Assembly: GCA_016490735.1 (NCBI GenBank)
Contig: JAEMWC010000979.1
Location: forward strand, 202,001-266,000
Source of the DNA: Pachyseris speciosa
Taxonomy: Eukaryota; Cnidaria; Anthozoa; Scleractinia; Pachyseridae
Length of the DNA stretch: 64,000 bases
Reading direction: 5' to 3'
Shown here: positions 49,401 to 62,015 of the stretch, piece after piece
Layout: each line of letters starts with the position of its first letter
Numbering within the stretch: position 1 is the stretch's first letter
The notes under the pieces: generated by a model
The model's input: only the letters and a program-made list of their open reading frames with translations
What the model was told of the DNA's origin: nothing
Databases searched by the model: none
Program-made: the position numbers and the translations under genes

Positions 49401-52400
49401 AGTTCAAATTACTCACCCACTCTGGAGTAGACTGTCACCTCACACAATGATAAAATTCCCTGTCCAAACATCTGCACCGACACGTATCGTCCTGGGATTG
49501 GTGGAGCACACTGAAGTCTCAGAGCCTGACCTTGGCCTACAGTCCTCACGCGGTCGTGGCACGTGGGATTCTGTAAGTTATTTTTGTTGACACCAACTCT
49601 CACGTCGAAGTTGGTTAGCCTTTCGAAGTACTTGTGGCGATTCACTATCATAACATCTGAAAACAAGGTAAAGGTGTTAGTTGTAACTCCTTCTGAGCTT
49701 TTAACACTCTGAAACAGTTAAATCAACTACCTGGTCTTCCTCGGTAGCTAATATAATTCACGAAAACTAACTATTATTAATAGAACAGAATGGCGGGGGT
49801 TATAACTACAACGGCTGGCCGCCGTTTTCTCGCTATCCCCCTTCGCCTTTCAATAATCATTATTTTTTGTTCCAAATTCTTTAACCTGATTGGCTGACTC
49901 GCGTTTCCATCCGCACCACTCTTAAGTCCTCTGGCGACTTGCCAAGCAAAACATCTAATAACTAATAACTAAAGTAAGGGCCTCGGCAAAGTAGGGAGAT
50001 TGTGTATGTTAATGGCAGTGTTCGTCTGGGAAACATGGCGCATACAAAAGAAGGCAAAACGTTTTGGAAAGGAAAATAGCGCTTTGTTATCGATTCATGT
50101 TTTGCTTCAAGTGTGTTGGAGATAACTTGCTCCACAGACTGGTGGTGTTGTTATCGATAACATTTTATGATCGGCAACTATATAGTCATCGATAGCAATT
50201 TGTTTGGACTACCGGGACAGTAACTTGCTGTCACGCACCTGCCACAATGTGCAGCTAAAATACTATAGTTATGCCGCTGCACGGGTCATCAGTAAAGTAA
50301 GATATTGTCACGAATATCTAACTAAATACTTAAGTATCTCTGTGTCACCCTTGTTACCATGCGCAGCAGTAAATTATTGTCAAACATCATACACCATACT
50401 GTGCATCTGCCGCAATGTGCTGCTGATGGCTAAAATACTTTTGCTACGCACCTGTTACGATGAACTCCCGGCCAAGATCAACCCTCCACCATGGATTCGT
50501 TTCGCTCTTTGTGTGCGTGCAAGATTTATGATCATAGTAAATTGAATAATTCTCATCGACAGCTCTGCTGCTGAACCCATTACTATCAGTGCTCGATTGT
50601 TCCGTCTTCTTCTTGAAAGCAAGATCTGAAGAACAAACAATAGAGTGTAGGATTTTATTCGCGGTGGGTGCAGTGGTTAACGCCTGGTTGTCAGGTTCTC
50701 ACCTTGTAGGCTGTCAGGCTGCAGAACATAAGATCGCAGTTTGGAATCATTTCAAAGCATATTATGTTTTATTCTAAAGCTAGATCTTCACTATTTATTT
50801 CACTTGAAAATTCTACTCTTTCCCTTGTGGTTGGATTTTTAAAGCAACTGATCCTACTACTTTCCTGTGATATACAAATGCACGTTACGAAAATTAAACT
50901 CACTTCTCGCAAACTTGCTACAGATGCTGACGATCTCTTCATCTACCACCTCAAAGCGCTGATCCAGTCTTGCTTGGTCAAAATACGTGCACTTGTCAAG
51001 GCGAACGTAAGGATCGGCTTTGAATAGAAAGTATAAAGATGTGACAATACGAAGTTACTGAGTCAAAACGTACCTCACAATGTGTAGAAACGTGACTTCT
51101 ATCCCTTCCCAACCCATCTATTAATATTACATGTTTAATATTACCCCGGGTGGGGGGGTACTAATTTTTTAATGAAAGGCCCTTTTAAATACCTAAATGA
51201 CAGATTTCCCTATCCTTTCATATACTTCGACTCGTGAAATCCCTGCCCTTTCATATACATGAAGGGTGAAAAAGATACCCCTTTCGGGCGGAGCCTCTCC
51301 GCATAGGCCATTATAGGGAGTACCCCCCCCCCCCGGATGTTACCTGATCCCATGTCATCCTATTGCATTTCGCAGATAGTCTTGTCTTTTAGCCTCGTGT
51401 AAACCTAATTCATCTCAGCTCACTCTAACTGTGTCTTACCTTATTTAGTTGCATGTACCTTACCTCAGTAGATATAAATGATATTATGTACATACAAAAT
51501 CACTCGCGAATTTCATTTTATACCGTTACATAGAATTCTAGTCACTAGTACGGAGAGAAGTAATATATTGTGGGGTAACAGATTGTCTGAAATTTGCAAT
51601 GCGCGGCAAGATCGATCCTACATTAAACCTTTCTTGAATTTACGCGTGCATTCTCTTCAACTGTTTAACAATTTATATAGACTAAATGAATCTCACCATA
51701 TGACTGTTTTATTTTTGTATTTTGTTTTTTGAATTTATCAGCCCTAGATCCTAGTCTCTTAGATAAGCAGATGAAAGTTCTCCGTAGTATTTTCCTCTGT
51801 TCCAAATAGTATTATTGTTCGTGCGAGACAAGGCAAACAAAATTTGATGCTTAATAATTTAATTTGCCTTTATTTCTATATTTTTAAATCTAGCTAAGTA
51901 TGTAGTTTTCATAGATAATACACGACCCCTTAAGTATGTATTTTGCTTTAACTACTGATCGTGTTTAAATAAAGGATTTTACTATCCCTAACGAATGGTG
52001 AGCCAGGCGTTACGTCCGTCCCCCGTCTCCCCCTTCCCCTTCAACCCAACAGTTAAAATGTTGACAATCATGACTACTTGTTGACCCATTCTATCTGCGT
52101 AATAACGTTTTTTGATTTATGTATGACATTTAATTAAAGAAAGCATTTTTAAACATATTTTTTTTTTGCTTTTCACTCATTCCTTTCCATTCATTCTCAC
52201 CACGACGCTTCTTACCTTTTGCGTTTTCATATCAAGTCACCCTGTCTTGCTTCAATGTCTAAACCGCACCGACTTGTCTCTAAAACTACCTCATGTACTC
52301 ACTTCGTTTCACCGTATCTTATTTCATCTCATCTCATATCTCCCAGTTTTTGCTTTTATCTCGTAGCCAACGCCCACCCCTTGTCATGTTTTTCTACTAT

Positions 52401-55400
52401 GTAATCTTAGCCGAATTCAATATATTCATAAAATCACAGGAATTCATCTCATACGATTAACGTCAAACAGACCAGCACAGTTACCACTTTTCAAATCCTA
52501 CTAACGTCTCAATATGGCGTCGATTCAGGACTCGGCGACTTTTCGGGAAAAATGTGAATGTGAAATCGTGTGATGTCATATTATCTCGTCACATCCCACT
52601 CAATTCAATTATACCTCACAGGAAGAAGAAACATGCTAGAATAAACGAGGTAAAAGGAATGAATGACATTTACTTCCCCCCCCCCCCCCCTGCCTGTCCC
52701 CGGAGGTGAAGACAGCAACCACACAGGCAAGCTCTTGTTTGGAACTTTTAATAATTGGGTCGTTGCGGACGGGGCCGCGAGACAAGAAACAAAGACCCAG
52801 GGGAGGGAGGAGGGCTGGCAAAATCCGAACGAAAGAACGAAACGATGAGGGAACGCGAGGGTAGGCAGTGGCACGTGACCGGAAAGGGACCAGAGGGGGG
52901 GGGATTAGTTATTGGATTCTTGGAAGAATTCCTGCCAATTACCCCTGCCTGTCCCCGGAGGTGAAGACAGTAACCACACAGGCAAGCTCTTGTTTGGAAC
53001 TTTTAATAATTGGGTCGTTGCGGACGGGGCCGCGAGACAAGAAACAAAGACCCGCCAAACCAAAGTCCCAAACAAGAGGAAGGAAGAAGGTTGCTGTCGC
53101 GGAGGAGGGGAAAAGGGGGTGAAACAGTAACTAGAACAGTGACACATGCAAAACTATGAGAATCGCTAAGAACAGGCCCAGACCAACAGTGCGGTTGGCT
53201 GGGCCAAGTCCGCTATGGAAAGCGAAAACGAAAAACGACAACGAACAAATGTAACGTGTGTTCTAGTACTCGGCCTGCACCATTAGTCGGATGTGATAGG
53301 CGAGAGTTTGAGACAAAATGAGTCTGTCGGCTAGCGGAATCAATAAGTACAAGAGATAGGCATCCGACCTCCAGTCGCCTTGCATTTTAATTAACTCCGC
53401 CGGTCTGCCACACTGGAAAGCAAATGTTGCACCTCCGCGGCGCAAGCTATGACCTGAGTAGTTAGCAGGCTCTAGGCCAATGCGGGAAGCGAGCGATTGA
53501 ATGCTGGACCTGAAAGTTGGGGCGGTTAAGCAGTCGGGCTCTTGTGCCTTTGAAATGTATGAGAAAGCAGGAGCGCTGGAGGGAACGTGGACTGCTTGAA
53601 ATAATGCTTGTAAGGCCTTGACAGGGCAAAGATCGGAGTTTGGAATAAAGGGGATGGGCACTACCAAGGCCGTGTCCCCGGATTGTCTTGTTTTGGTCCA
53701 CGTGACTGTAATTGCCACACCCCAGAACGTGAAGGTTATGTCGTTGCGTGACAAGGTGGAAAAGGAGGAAAATGTTTCTCTGGACGGTGGGCACAAGTTA
53801 GCAGTTCGAAAGAATGTGAAGAAGCCGACAAGCAAAGCTGCCCATAGGGCAAGGTGGGCAGAGTTCCTGAGATCCAGCTGCGAACGGAATTTTAAAATTA
53901 TATCTGGCGTGATTGGTAACTTGCGTAAGGGAATGTGGCGTTTCAATTTCTCCAGGCCTTTGAGTGTGAGCTTGACACTGATGTGGTCAAAGGCAGCGGA
54001 GTCGAACGAGCGCAGATCGTGGAGCTTGTGCAGAGCCGAGGTGTAATTATAAACAGTCTTGTGGGACTTCACGGAGAAACCGACCAGGGTGATGAAACTT
54101 GACAAAGTCTCTGGTGTAGCGGGAAAGGGTTTGAGGTTGTAAAATCTGGTGAACTTGTCGTACAGTGACCAAATAGAGCGGTAGTTACGTTTGGTGCCCT
54201 CTGAAAGAGCGGAGGCTTGAACTTTAGCAGCTTCGCCTTGTAAATCCTCGTAGCGAAAACCTGGTGAAGAGAGAAAAGGAAACTGAATCACCATGGACAT
54301 TCAAAAGAGGACAAATCGGGTGTACAATGTTCCTCAGTGATGCAATCATACAATGGTAAAACAGTGTCATAAAACTGCTGTTGATAAAAGGTGTTCAAGT
54401 CCCAGCGGCTCAGACAATCGGCGATGACGTTCTGGGACCCGGCGATGTGATGTGCGCTGATCTCAAAGTCATAACGGGCTGCGTAAAGCCAGAGTTCGCG
54501 CAGGCAAGCTTGTGTGAAAGGAACACGTGATTTCCCAGAGTTGAGAGCAAGTTATGTACTCTTGTTATCAGTAAGTACTAGGATGCGCTGACGAGGTAAC
54601 ACAGAAGCCCACAGTTTGACGCTGACAGTGACCGCGAGGATTTCGAGGGCATTGATGTGCAGTGACAGTTTAGTGATGAAATTAGGGTAGGTGGTGTGAA
54701 AAAATCGCCCATCATAAAACCCACCGATGCCATGGAGGGAGGCGTCGGTGCAGAATCGTAAAGGGTTATTGATCTGAGGCTCAGAACGAATCAAGGACAC
54801 GCCATTGTATGAAGCTAGGAAAAGACTCCACCATTCCAAATCTGCACGCATTTCACGGCTGGGACGGAAGCATTGCTGTTTATGAGTAAGGGAGCGCAGT
54901 TCGTTTAGCATGCGTTGCATAAAAATGCGGCCCGGACTGATGCAAGCGGAGACAAAGGCCAATTTGCCGATCAAAGATTGAAGCGCAGTTTTCGTTGCGC
55001 TAGAAGTCTGCAGCCAAACACGGACAAGCAGGGTAATGGTGTCAAGTTTATCTTGAGGCACTTCAACAGACATTTTGAGAGTGTCATAAACCAAACCGAG
55101 AAAGGGCATGCGTGTAGAAGGTGCCCAGTCTTTTGACGGGGAAGATTCTAAGTCAAGTCTTTGAAACAAGTTGCCTAGCTGAAAGAACGCAGTAGAAGCA
55201 GTTGTGTAATCCTCTTCCACGCCTCCGAAGTCATCGACATAATTAATACAGACAAAGTTAAATTCTGATTTAAACATGTAAGCTATGGCTGATGTCGTAC
55301 GCTGACAAGCCATAATTGCAGACCTAAGCCCGAATGGTAAAACAAGATCAAAATAATAGTTGTCTCTCCATTTGTAACCGAGAAACTTGTAGTCCTTTGG

Positions 55401-58400
55401 GTCAACGGGGATTTGTCTGTAAGCTCGTTTTAGGTCTTTTTTGTACAAAAAAGATCCAGGGCCTTTGGACAGGATGAGATTTACAAAGTCGGCTGAAAGG
55501 GGAAGAGTTAAGTGAAACGGAACGTCGAGAAAGGTATCTTTGGGTATGCCATCATTGACGGAACGACCAAGTGGGAAACTAAGGTCTAAAACAACGCGGC
55601 GTTTCGTTTTGTCTTTGTCCACAGTTTGCAGAGGGGACGTCTGTAGTCTTGAAGGGATGGGGTCGTGTTTAAATGGACCGGCTGTGGCTTCATGGGACAG
55701 TTCAGTTTCGATAAAACTATCGACAGTTTGGGCGAAATTCACAGCTGAAGAGTGATTGGAATTGAAGGGGTCGGGGTCGGATGACAAACAGTAATTAATT
55801 GGCCAACCATGAGCTAAGAATAAGGCGATGTTGGAGTCATGATAGTGGGTCAGACCGGCTTGCCACGCGGGTAGATTCAGACGGGACGGAACGACAATAC
55901 GGGCGCCAAAGGCATTTGGTCGAGTGTATTTGCAACAAATTATGTGTCTGATGACAGCAGAAATCGAGTGAGAAGCGGATAGATTAAGTTGCCCACAAGG
56001 CAGAGACTTGTTTAAAGTTGAGGTACAATTTGCTTGAACGGAAGAACTACGCGGTATATTTACAGATGACACAGGAGTGTTTATACTAGTGGTAATTTTG
56101 TTGGGTGATTGCAGTGAGGAATGACACTTGACGTTGTCTGTACGTGGCTGGTGGCCTGGTCAGGCCGAGCTGGGACTTGAAGCCGATGATGCGTTTGTGG
56201 TCGTTGGTCGAGTAGGGCAGGAAGCGATTGTATGGTCGGGCAATTTGCAATACGCACACACATGCTCGGTGCCAACCTGGTGAGACTGGTTAGAGCAAGT
56301 GCCAGTTCGGTTCCATTCTCTACAATATGTTTTGGGTGTAAACCCTGGCGGACGGACTGTGGCCTGGTTTTGTTGCTTAGTAGCTAAACGCAAACGATCG
56401 GATTCTGTGATATTAAACCGCTCAAGCTCCGTGAAATCATCTCCCCAGGAAGCTAAACCGGCCTCGATTCCATCGAGAACGGCAGCATGAAACGACAAAA
56501 CTGAAAGCCATTTGTACTTGGCTGCCAAACGCATCAATGCCATTAAATGGGCTGACATGATTTCCTGTTGCTCGTCGCTGGCGACTCGCATAATATCTAA
56601 ATAGCCATACACGAATTCGGCCAGAGATAGATCCTTGAATTTCTTTTTTGCTAAGCCAAAAGGGACATGTAAATGCGGCCATTCTTAAGGAGCCACTATT
56701 CTAACATTGTAATCAAACTGTCCCAAGGACTTACCAGCGTTTGGACTTTGGCGGACTGTTGATAACGACGGCACAGTTTCAGGTTTGACGAGTGGTGACG
56801 TGGTGTTGGCCTTGATTTGAGCTTCGAGCTCAAGTTTCTTGATCTCCAACATTTTTTGCTCGATCTGGAAGGCAAGGAGTCGAAGGTCAGCGCGTTGCTT
56901 GCCACGATTTGTGGGAGTGGGAGGCTCGCTGAGAGGTCTTGCACGTGGCGTTTCGTCATGGCCGACGGCGGTCGCATCTGAATCAACTTGTTTTGCTTGT
57001 CCAGCGTTTCCAACTGCTCGAAGCAAAGGAATGTCAAATTGAAATCCCGAAGGTAAGGTCGGTGGCTTTTTTGATCTTTTCCCGGCCGCTGAGGCCATTA
57101 GAAAGTTGGAACGTTCGATGAAAGGCGTTGAAAAACAGTTAAAAATATTTGGCAAAATCCGAACGAAAGAACGAAACGATGAGGGAACGCGAGGGTAGGC
57201 AGTGGCACGTGACCGGAAAGGGACCAGAGGGGGGGGATTAATTATTGGATTCTTGGAAGGATTCCTGCCACTTACTTGGTATAAAGCTGAACTGTAGATG
57301 TTCCTTTTGCACTGAAACATCACTGTTTTCACACTTGCTGCTGAGGACTATGTCCTCATTGTTGACTGGGATCATTTTCTGAGCAGAAAACAAGTGAGAT
57401 GTGTTTAAAACAATCGTTCAGCACCATTCCGGGCTGGTGAAGCGACGGAACAACGTGTGCAAAACGCACTCAAAAGACACACCTCAATACATTGTGATTG
57501 TGGAATAACGTTGCTTATCTATTATGTGGTGAAAGTTTATAGTGTTAAGTTCACAGGGATATTAATACTTACCCCTGATCTTGAATTGACGCATTTCTTA
57601 CTTCCCAGGTGCTGCAATGATCCACCAGCAGTAAAACTAAACTGATGTCCTTCGCACGATGAGTACAAAGCAAGCACAACACCATCTCTGGCGGCTCCCA
57701 TTGGTCTCACAGATTTACCACTCTTGGTGTGTTTTAGATTGCCCTTTTCCAGTTTGAACTCCAGTCTGTTGAACAGAAAGACGAAATTAACTTTTGTATA
57801 GTGCCGTACTAAGTGATTACTTACATTGTGAATGAAAAACTGAAAAAGTGCTCGTATCGAAACTATTGGGTGTCCGTCTTACGGATGTTTATCACCTCTT
57901 ACAGCAGGGCCCGCGCAGCAAGTTTACAAGTGGGGGACTCACTTCGAACGCGTTAGCTTGAGTCAAGTCGGGAGGTCCGGGGTCTTGCCCCTGGAAAATT
58001 TTAAGTTAAATTTCTCTGAAATGGCTAGAAATACGTTTAAAACTAACATGGTGTGGCAAAAAATATACTTTCAGCAACAGAAAGCGGTGTTTTAAGACAA
58101 AAAATTAAATGCCTTTTCGCTTAAAGTGTCTATATCGTCTACTGGTTTTTGGTGGTTCTGATATGTACATAAGGAGTAGATAGCTGCTCAAAAAGGATTT
58201 TTCGAATTCCGCCGTGTTTTTTCCCTGAAATCGTCGTTCAAATTTCCCGCTTGAGTCACGCCCTTGAAACTTGACCGAGCTAGTAAGGGGCATGGGTATA
58301 TTCCTGATCTGACGTCACAAACTGCTTTGCATGCATGTTTACAAAGACTGAATGAGGTGCAAATCAGTTTGTGACGTCAGATCAGGAATAGACCCACGCC

Positions 58401-61400
58401 CCTTACTAGCTCGGTCAAGTTTGATGGGCGTGGCTCAAGCGGGAAATTTGAACGACGATTTCAGGGGAAAACCACGGCGGAATTCGAAGAAACCTTTTTG
58501 AACAGCTATCTACTTCTTATGTACATATCAGAACCACCAAAAACCAGTAGACGATATAGGCACTTTAATCGCTGTTACTTTTCTTCATGACTGAAACTCG
58601 TATTTATCTCTCGACTGAATGTAAGTAATAATCATCAACAATCAATTTTGACGCAAATTAAAAAGTACTTAAATTGTTTGTTTGTTTGTTTGCTAGCGAG
58701 CGAACGAACGAGTGCTATTACTTTACTTGTCTGATTGTTTTTCGACGTGCCTCAGCAGTGTTAAGAAAATTTTGCTCTTATGTTTTAAAGACTTAATTGG
58801 AATGAGTCCTCGTAAAATTAAGGATTAATAGCAATCGTGTTTTCAGAAGTTGCTCAAATTGCCCTCGCCGCTGTATGACTTGGACAATTTCAGCAACTTC
58901 TAAACACACGCGTGATATGGATTCTTAATTTTTCATGCTGTTATTTGTGGTGTTACTCGCAGAAGCATCTTCCAAATCCATTGAGGTTAACGGCTTGTTT
59001 TTTATACTCGTTTTCTAGGTCCTACAGGACGTCTGAGTCAAAATAAAAGCCGACGGAAAACTTCGGGAATTTTATTTGGGTCGATGGCGTGACACCGTAG
59101 CTGGCCGTGCATCTGTACACTCATAAAGCACGCTGTTTTAACCAATCAGAGCGCGCGTTATTGCGAAACTTTATTATAATACTATTTGAAGAGGTTTCTT
59201 TTCTCTCTTTTTTCTCAATTTAGAGCGCTGGGAAAAAGAATCTAAAATTACTTACAACAACAAAATAGACCAAGAAATGATCGGCATAAACTTATTCTTT
59301 CTACATTCCCCTAAATACAAAAACTGCATCATCTTTAGTCCTTTATCTGTTTGTTTCCATTTAATGGAGATAGAAATCATTGGAACGCTCACCTCGCTCA
59401 ACTTCAAACGTAGCACTGAATCCACTAGCCTCAACGCTGCCGTCCGACATGAATACAATGCTGATCAATTGACCGTTTCCAGATATAGTCTCAGTGAACA
59501 GCGGCACCTGCTGCCTCTTGCGTCTTTCGTAGAAATAAGGTTCTTTCTTCCTTCTTCCATCATAGTAGTAGTAATCTTTATAGTCTTGATCGTTATAGTA
59601 ATCGCCAGCATCTTCAGCAAACACCTCTTCATATGACAGTTCATAATCTATTGACCGCTTTCGTTTGCCCCTTCTTGAAGGTATAGTTCTCTCCAACACA
59701 CCTCCTTGAAAAACCCTCAAAGAATCACTGTTAGTGTAGAAATGAAGATAATTGAGACGAAGCTTATTGAGTACAATTAGGCAATTGGAGAATGCAAGAA
59801 AATCGTTTTGCGATTTCTTACGAAATCAGCGACATACCTTGGATCGACGGCGAAGCCCACAAAACTCAAACGTAATCTGTGCTCAGGTTGAACAAGTATA
59901 GTCCAATTGTATGTCACATTAGCAGGGTACAAGTTTGGGAAGTTAGGAGTCATGATAGTCCCGATTGTGCCATTAAGCGGACCACCGCGCACTGACAAGG
60001 AGAAAAGCACGCACAGCATTAGAGACGAAACATGTACCAATTTCGTAGTTCTCTTCACTTGTTCTGTCTGAGCATTTTAATTGATCTGATGGAAACTGAG
60101 AAACGGTTTAAATTCATTTTGGTCCTACTCTCGCTCCACTATGTTGGGTTACAACGGGAAATCTTATAACTTCTGATTATTGTGGGAATGCTTGGGTGGA
60201 AAGGAAGGCAGAGGCAATAATAATAATAATAATAATAATAACAATGATAATAATAATAAATTTATACAGCTCTTTTTATATTAGATATTCAAAAGCGTTT
60301 TACAATGTAAAACGAAAATGCAGTTAAGATCGATGTAAGAGAAAAAAAAAGCGGTGTTTCTAGACGAATCAATGTAATGAGGTGCGGGTCTGGAAGGACA
60401 ATCCGTGTCACATAGTAAGATGTATGGCACCATCTTGGTAAGAGGCGAAACTATTTCTAAGTGCAACCAAAGTTCTTATTCTGAAGGAAAGGCATTACTT
60501 GCGCTCATTGTTATTAAGATATAGGAAAATTGATCGAGCGCCCTTGAGGAGGCGGAGACTGTTACCTAGTGCCGACCCAAACACGAATTTTTCAGCAAAG
60601 GAAAAGGGGTTTGGGGAGGGTGGGCCGTTCCACCTTCCTCCTTGGCGCTGATCTGAGACTGAGCGGAGAGGGAGCGTTCAACGGCATTTATTCTATCCCT
60701 TTGTGATTCAGGGCCCCGTAAACTTGCATAACCTTGTGCATGAGATCTGTTATTTTAATGTTCTGGCTTCGCGCCTCGATTTTGAGTATTGCAAATAGAT
60801 ATAACAACAAAAGGAAGCATGGTGTAGCTATGGGCTCTCCCCTCGTTCCTGCTCGTGCTAATCTAGTTATGGGACATCATGAAAAGTTATGGTTGCAAAA
60901 TTCTAAGGGCCCTGAGGTGTTATTTTACCGTCGTTATGTTGGTGATACATTTTGTTAAGTATTCCATTCGGAAAATGACGCGCTATTATTTTTCAACTAT
61001 ATAAACTCTAGACACCGCAACATTAGGTACACTATGGAAAAAGAAATAGATCATAAAATACCATTCTTAGATGTTCTGATCAACAACGACACTCAATTTC
61101 CTGTTACTAGCGTATACCGCAAAAAAAACCCTTAGAGGGCCTATTGACAAATTAGTTTAATTTTACATGTTATTCTTATAAACGGGGTCTCATTCGCACT
61201 CTACCTGTTTATAGAGCCTACAAGATCAGCAAGACTTGGTTGGGTTTTCACGAGGACATCACGAAACTTATCAAAATCCTTCAAAAGAATCTTTTTCAGC
61301 CCATCTAGCTGAAGCGGTTATTAATCGTTACCTCACATTTACCCGTAATGACTGTAATCCCTCGATTTCTGTCTCTGACACTACACCTACCTTTCAAATT

Positions 61401-61953
61401 ACCTTGCATTGGCCCCTTTCTGTTGTAACGCAAAACAAGGGTTCGCCACCTTGCCAAACGTTATTGTAATAACAAAGATATTTTAAAGTTATTTTTTTCA
61501 TTCTTTTAAAATCGGTAATATTTTCGGCATGAAAGATCTTATCCCTCCTGGGCTCCGTGCGTATTGGGTATACAAGATTTTGTGTGCGGGCTGTAAGGCC
61601 TGTTATGTCGTCCGCCGACCGGCGCCGCCGACCGTCGACCGGTTAGCTCAGTGGTAGAGCACCGGACTACCGTGCGGGAGGTCGCGGGTTCAAACCCCGG
61701 CCGGACCAACACTCCGGGTCTTTAATAATTGAGGAGAAAGTGCTGCCTTTGTAATGACACCTACATATGGTGAGACTTTCTAGTCTTCTCGGATAGAACG
61801 ATAAACCGTAGGGGGCACTCATAACTCAACTTCATTAATTGTAAACTGCGTTATAAGCAGTCTGGCAAAAGTCCCCCGGCCAGTGTTGTAAAGCGCATTA
61901 GATCATTGCGTCATGGTAATGCGCTATAGAAATTAATAGAATTATTATTATTA

Positions 61954-62015
<62 letters not shown>

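Larger units (their letters stand above)
52687..57275 (-). mobile_element. Ngaro-type tyrosine-recombinase retrotransposon with split direct repeats
   Basis: About 4.6 kb. Repeats A1 (57150-57275), B1 (52943-53052), A2 (52816-52942) and B2 (52687-52799) show the A1-ORFs-B1-A2-B2 order of split direct repeats. Gag, RT-RNase H and tyrosine recombinase genes lie between in the same strand as the host gene. No methyltransferase domain was seen, which with the split direct repeats favours Ngaro over DIRS. Two in-frame stops (56685 and 54555) damage Gag and RT; the recombinase is intact. Confidence 0.85.

Noticed and set aside
52636..53147. Overlapping frames of 60-89 codons on both strands
   Set aside because: They arise in the GC-rich split direct repeats; the same peptide appears twice because the B repeat is duplicated.
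59992..60058. Apparent signal peptide before the CUB domain
   Set aside because: The open frame starts at GTG, not ATG, and its hydrophobic part is encoded by the polypyrimidine tract of a strong splice acceptor. The only in-frame ATG leaves about 12 residues, too short for a signal.
61636..61707. tRNA gene
   Set aside because: A and B boxes are present, but acceptor and anticodon stems have several mismatches, and the sequence runs into a SINE body with ATT tail and target duplication. It is a SINE head.
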